Below, piece after piece: positions 14,557-16,335 of a DNA stretch of 16,335 bases. A program made the position numbers and the translations under genes. The DNA lies in contig JAJDAB010000704.1 in the NCBI GenBank assembly GCA_029262095.1, positions 1 through 16,335 on the forward strand. Direction: 5' to 3'. The stretch's first letter is position 1, and the number at the start of each line of letters is the position of its first letter. The DNA is from Candidatus Hydrogenedentota bacterium. Its GTDB lineage: Bacteria; Hydrogenedentota; Hydrogenedentia; Hydrogenedentales; SLHB01. The notes beneath the pieces are model-generated. The model did no database searches. It was not told the DNA's origin and saw nothing but the letters and a program-made list of their open reading frames with translations.

Positions 14557-15411
14557 ATGGCGAACCTTCGCGACATACGACGCCGAATCAATAGCGTCAA
14601 GAACACACAGAAAATAACGCGCGCCATGAAAATGGTCGCTGCGGCAAAGCTGCGCCGCGCGCAAGAGGCTATTGTCGCGGCGCGACCGTATGCGCGTAGT
14701 ATGCGCGAGTTGGTGACGCGTGTGGCGGCGTGCGCTCAAGATGACGCGCATCCATTACTCGATGGCCGCGAAGAGCGGCGCAGCGTCATTATTGTGGTCA
14801 CGGCCGATCGCGGGCTTTGCGGCGGCTATAACAGCAGCGTCATCAACGAAGCCCGTCGCCTTCTGGGAAACGATTTCAGTGATCGCGCAACGTCGCTCGT
14901 CGTGATTGGCCGCCGGGGCGTTGACGCCGTGAAGCGGGAAACAGTCCCAATCGACGCGGAATTCACGCACGTGCTGGAAGAGGATCCAATGCGCGCGGTG
15001 GCCAATATCGTGGATCCCCTTGTGGATCGATTCAAGAACGACGAAATCGACGCGGTCCATGTCCTCTACAACGAATTCCGATCCGCGATTGTGCAGACAG
15101 TATCGCTGGAACAACTCTTGCCGGTCGCGCTGGACGAAGAAGTCGAAGCGCCGCCGGTGGATTATGTATACGAACCTTCGCAGGCGCATGTGTTGGAAAC
15201 GTTGCTCAAGCGTGACCTGCAAATTCAGATGCACCGCGTATTACACGAAGCGGCTGCCAGCGAACACGGCGCGCGCATGACCGCAATGGATTCCGCAACG
15301 AACAACGCGACCGACGTCATTGAACGGCTTACCCTGCAATACAATCGGGCACGCCAGGACGCTATCACCGCCGAGATGCTGGAAATTATCGGCGGTGCCG
15401 AAGCGCTTTAA
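14557..15411 (+). CDS. atpG: ATP synthase F1 subunit gamma
   Basis: Protein of 284 residues, normal length; the central shaft linking the c-ring to the catalytic sites. The N-terminal helix opens NLRDIRRRINSVKNTQKITR and continues AMKMVAAAKLRRAQ (3-36), and the C-terminal helix has NNATDVIERL then YNRARQDAITAEMLEIIGGAEAL (about 247-284), the two strands of the coiled coil. The central Rossmann-like part contains VVTADRGLCGGYN. It begins six bases after atpA with no strong ribosome-binding site, so coupling is likely. Nothing suggests adaptation to an unusual rotor. Confidence 0.98.
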   Translation: MANLRDIRRRINSVKNTQKITRAMKMVAAAKLRRAQEAIVAARPYARSMRELVTRVAACAQDDAHPLLDGREERRSVIIVVTADRGLCGGYNSSVINEARRLLGNDFSDRATSLVVIGRRGVDAVKRETVPIDAEFTHVLEEDPMRAVANIVDPLVDRFKNDEIDAVHVLYNEFRSAIVQTVSLEQLLPVALDEEVEAPPVDYVYEPSQAHVLETLLKRDLQIQMHRVLHEAAASEHGARMTAMDSATNNATDVIERLTLQYNRARQDAITAEMLEIIGGAEAL

Positions 15412-15432
15412 CGAAATGATTTGGAGATTACG

Positions 15433-16335
<903 letters not shown>

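Overview
The window is a bacterial chromosome segment with moderately high GC. It is read with confidence as a Gram-negative-type genome: it carries several Sec signal peptides, periplasmic-type FG-GAP and TPR proteins, and an F-type ATP synthase. The mix of an FG-GAP/DUF4091 giant protein, a signal-peptide-bearing AGCS symporter and DUF559/DUF2442 accessory genes fits a Planctomycetota/Lentisphaerota/Hydrogenedentota-like lineage. That placement is a weak inference and no marker here fixes it.

Layout. Positions 1-1642 (+) hold the C-terminus of an upstream TPR-like gene and a secreted TPR protein whose mature N-terminus resembles a decayed zinc phospholipase C fold. Positions 1650-6917 (-) hold a sodium:alanine (AGCS) symporter, and upstream of it an 1140-residue secreted protein joining a seven-bladed FG-GAP propeller to a DUF4091/GH123-like domain. 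A sigma70-like promoter lies between these two genes. Positions 6918-8475 are an accessory strip: a DUF559 endonuclease-like gene set inside inverted GC-rich palindromic repeats, an orphan DUF2442 gene, and an AT-richer membrane/PH-like gene. Positions 8475-16335 (+) are an F1Fo ATP synthase operon cut off inside atpD by the window end, in the order atpZ-like, atpI, atpB, a four-hairpin c-like gene, atpE, atpF (b'-like), an extended b, atpH, atpA, atpG, atpD. No stretch over 300 bases lacks a gene; the longest gap (6918-7162) holds two of the palindromic repeats.

The main find is the gene at 9856-10836. It encodes four tandem F-type c-subunit hairpins in one polypeptide, and every one lacks the ion-binding carboxylate: G66, Q148, Q228 and Q309 stand where the functional c subunit has Glu. 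The next gene, atpE, is a normal single hairpin with a complete sodium-type, two-carboxylate site (E54 and E87 with S88, T89, Y92). The operon therefore encodes an active rotor subunit and an ion-blank tetra-hairpin partner. The partner could be a structural part of a mixed c-ring, a ring assembly factor, or a separate membrane ring. A stem-loop separates the two genes. A b subunit with an extra N-terminal membrane segment and a roughly 70-residue outside domain suggests that the membrane sector of this enzyme is unusual more broadly.

The sodium-type AtpE and the nearby AGCS symporter are compatible with a sodium cycle in this organism. All functional statements are inferred from reading the sequence; no searches were run.
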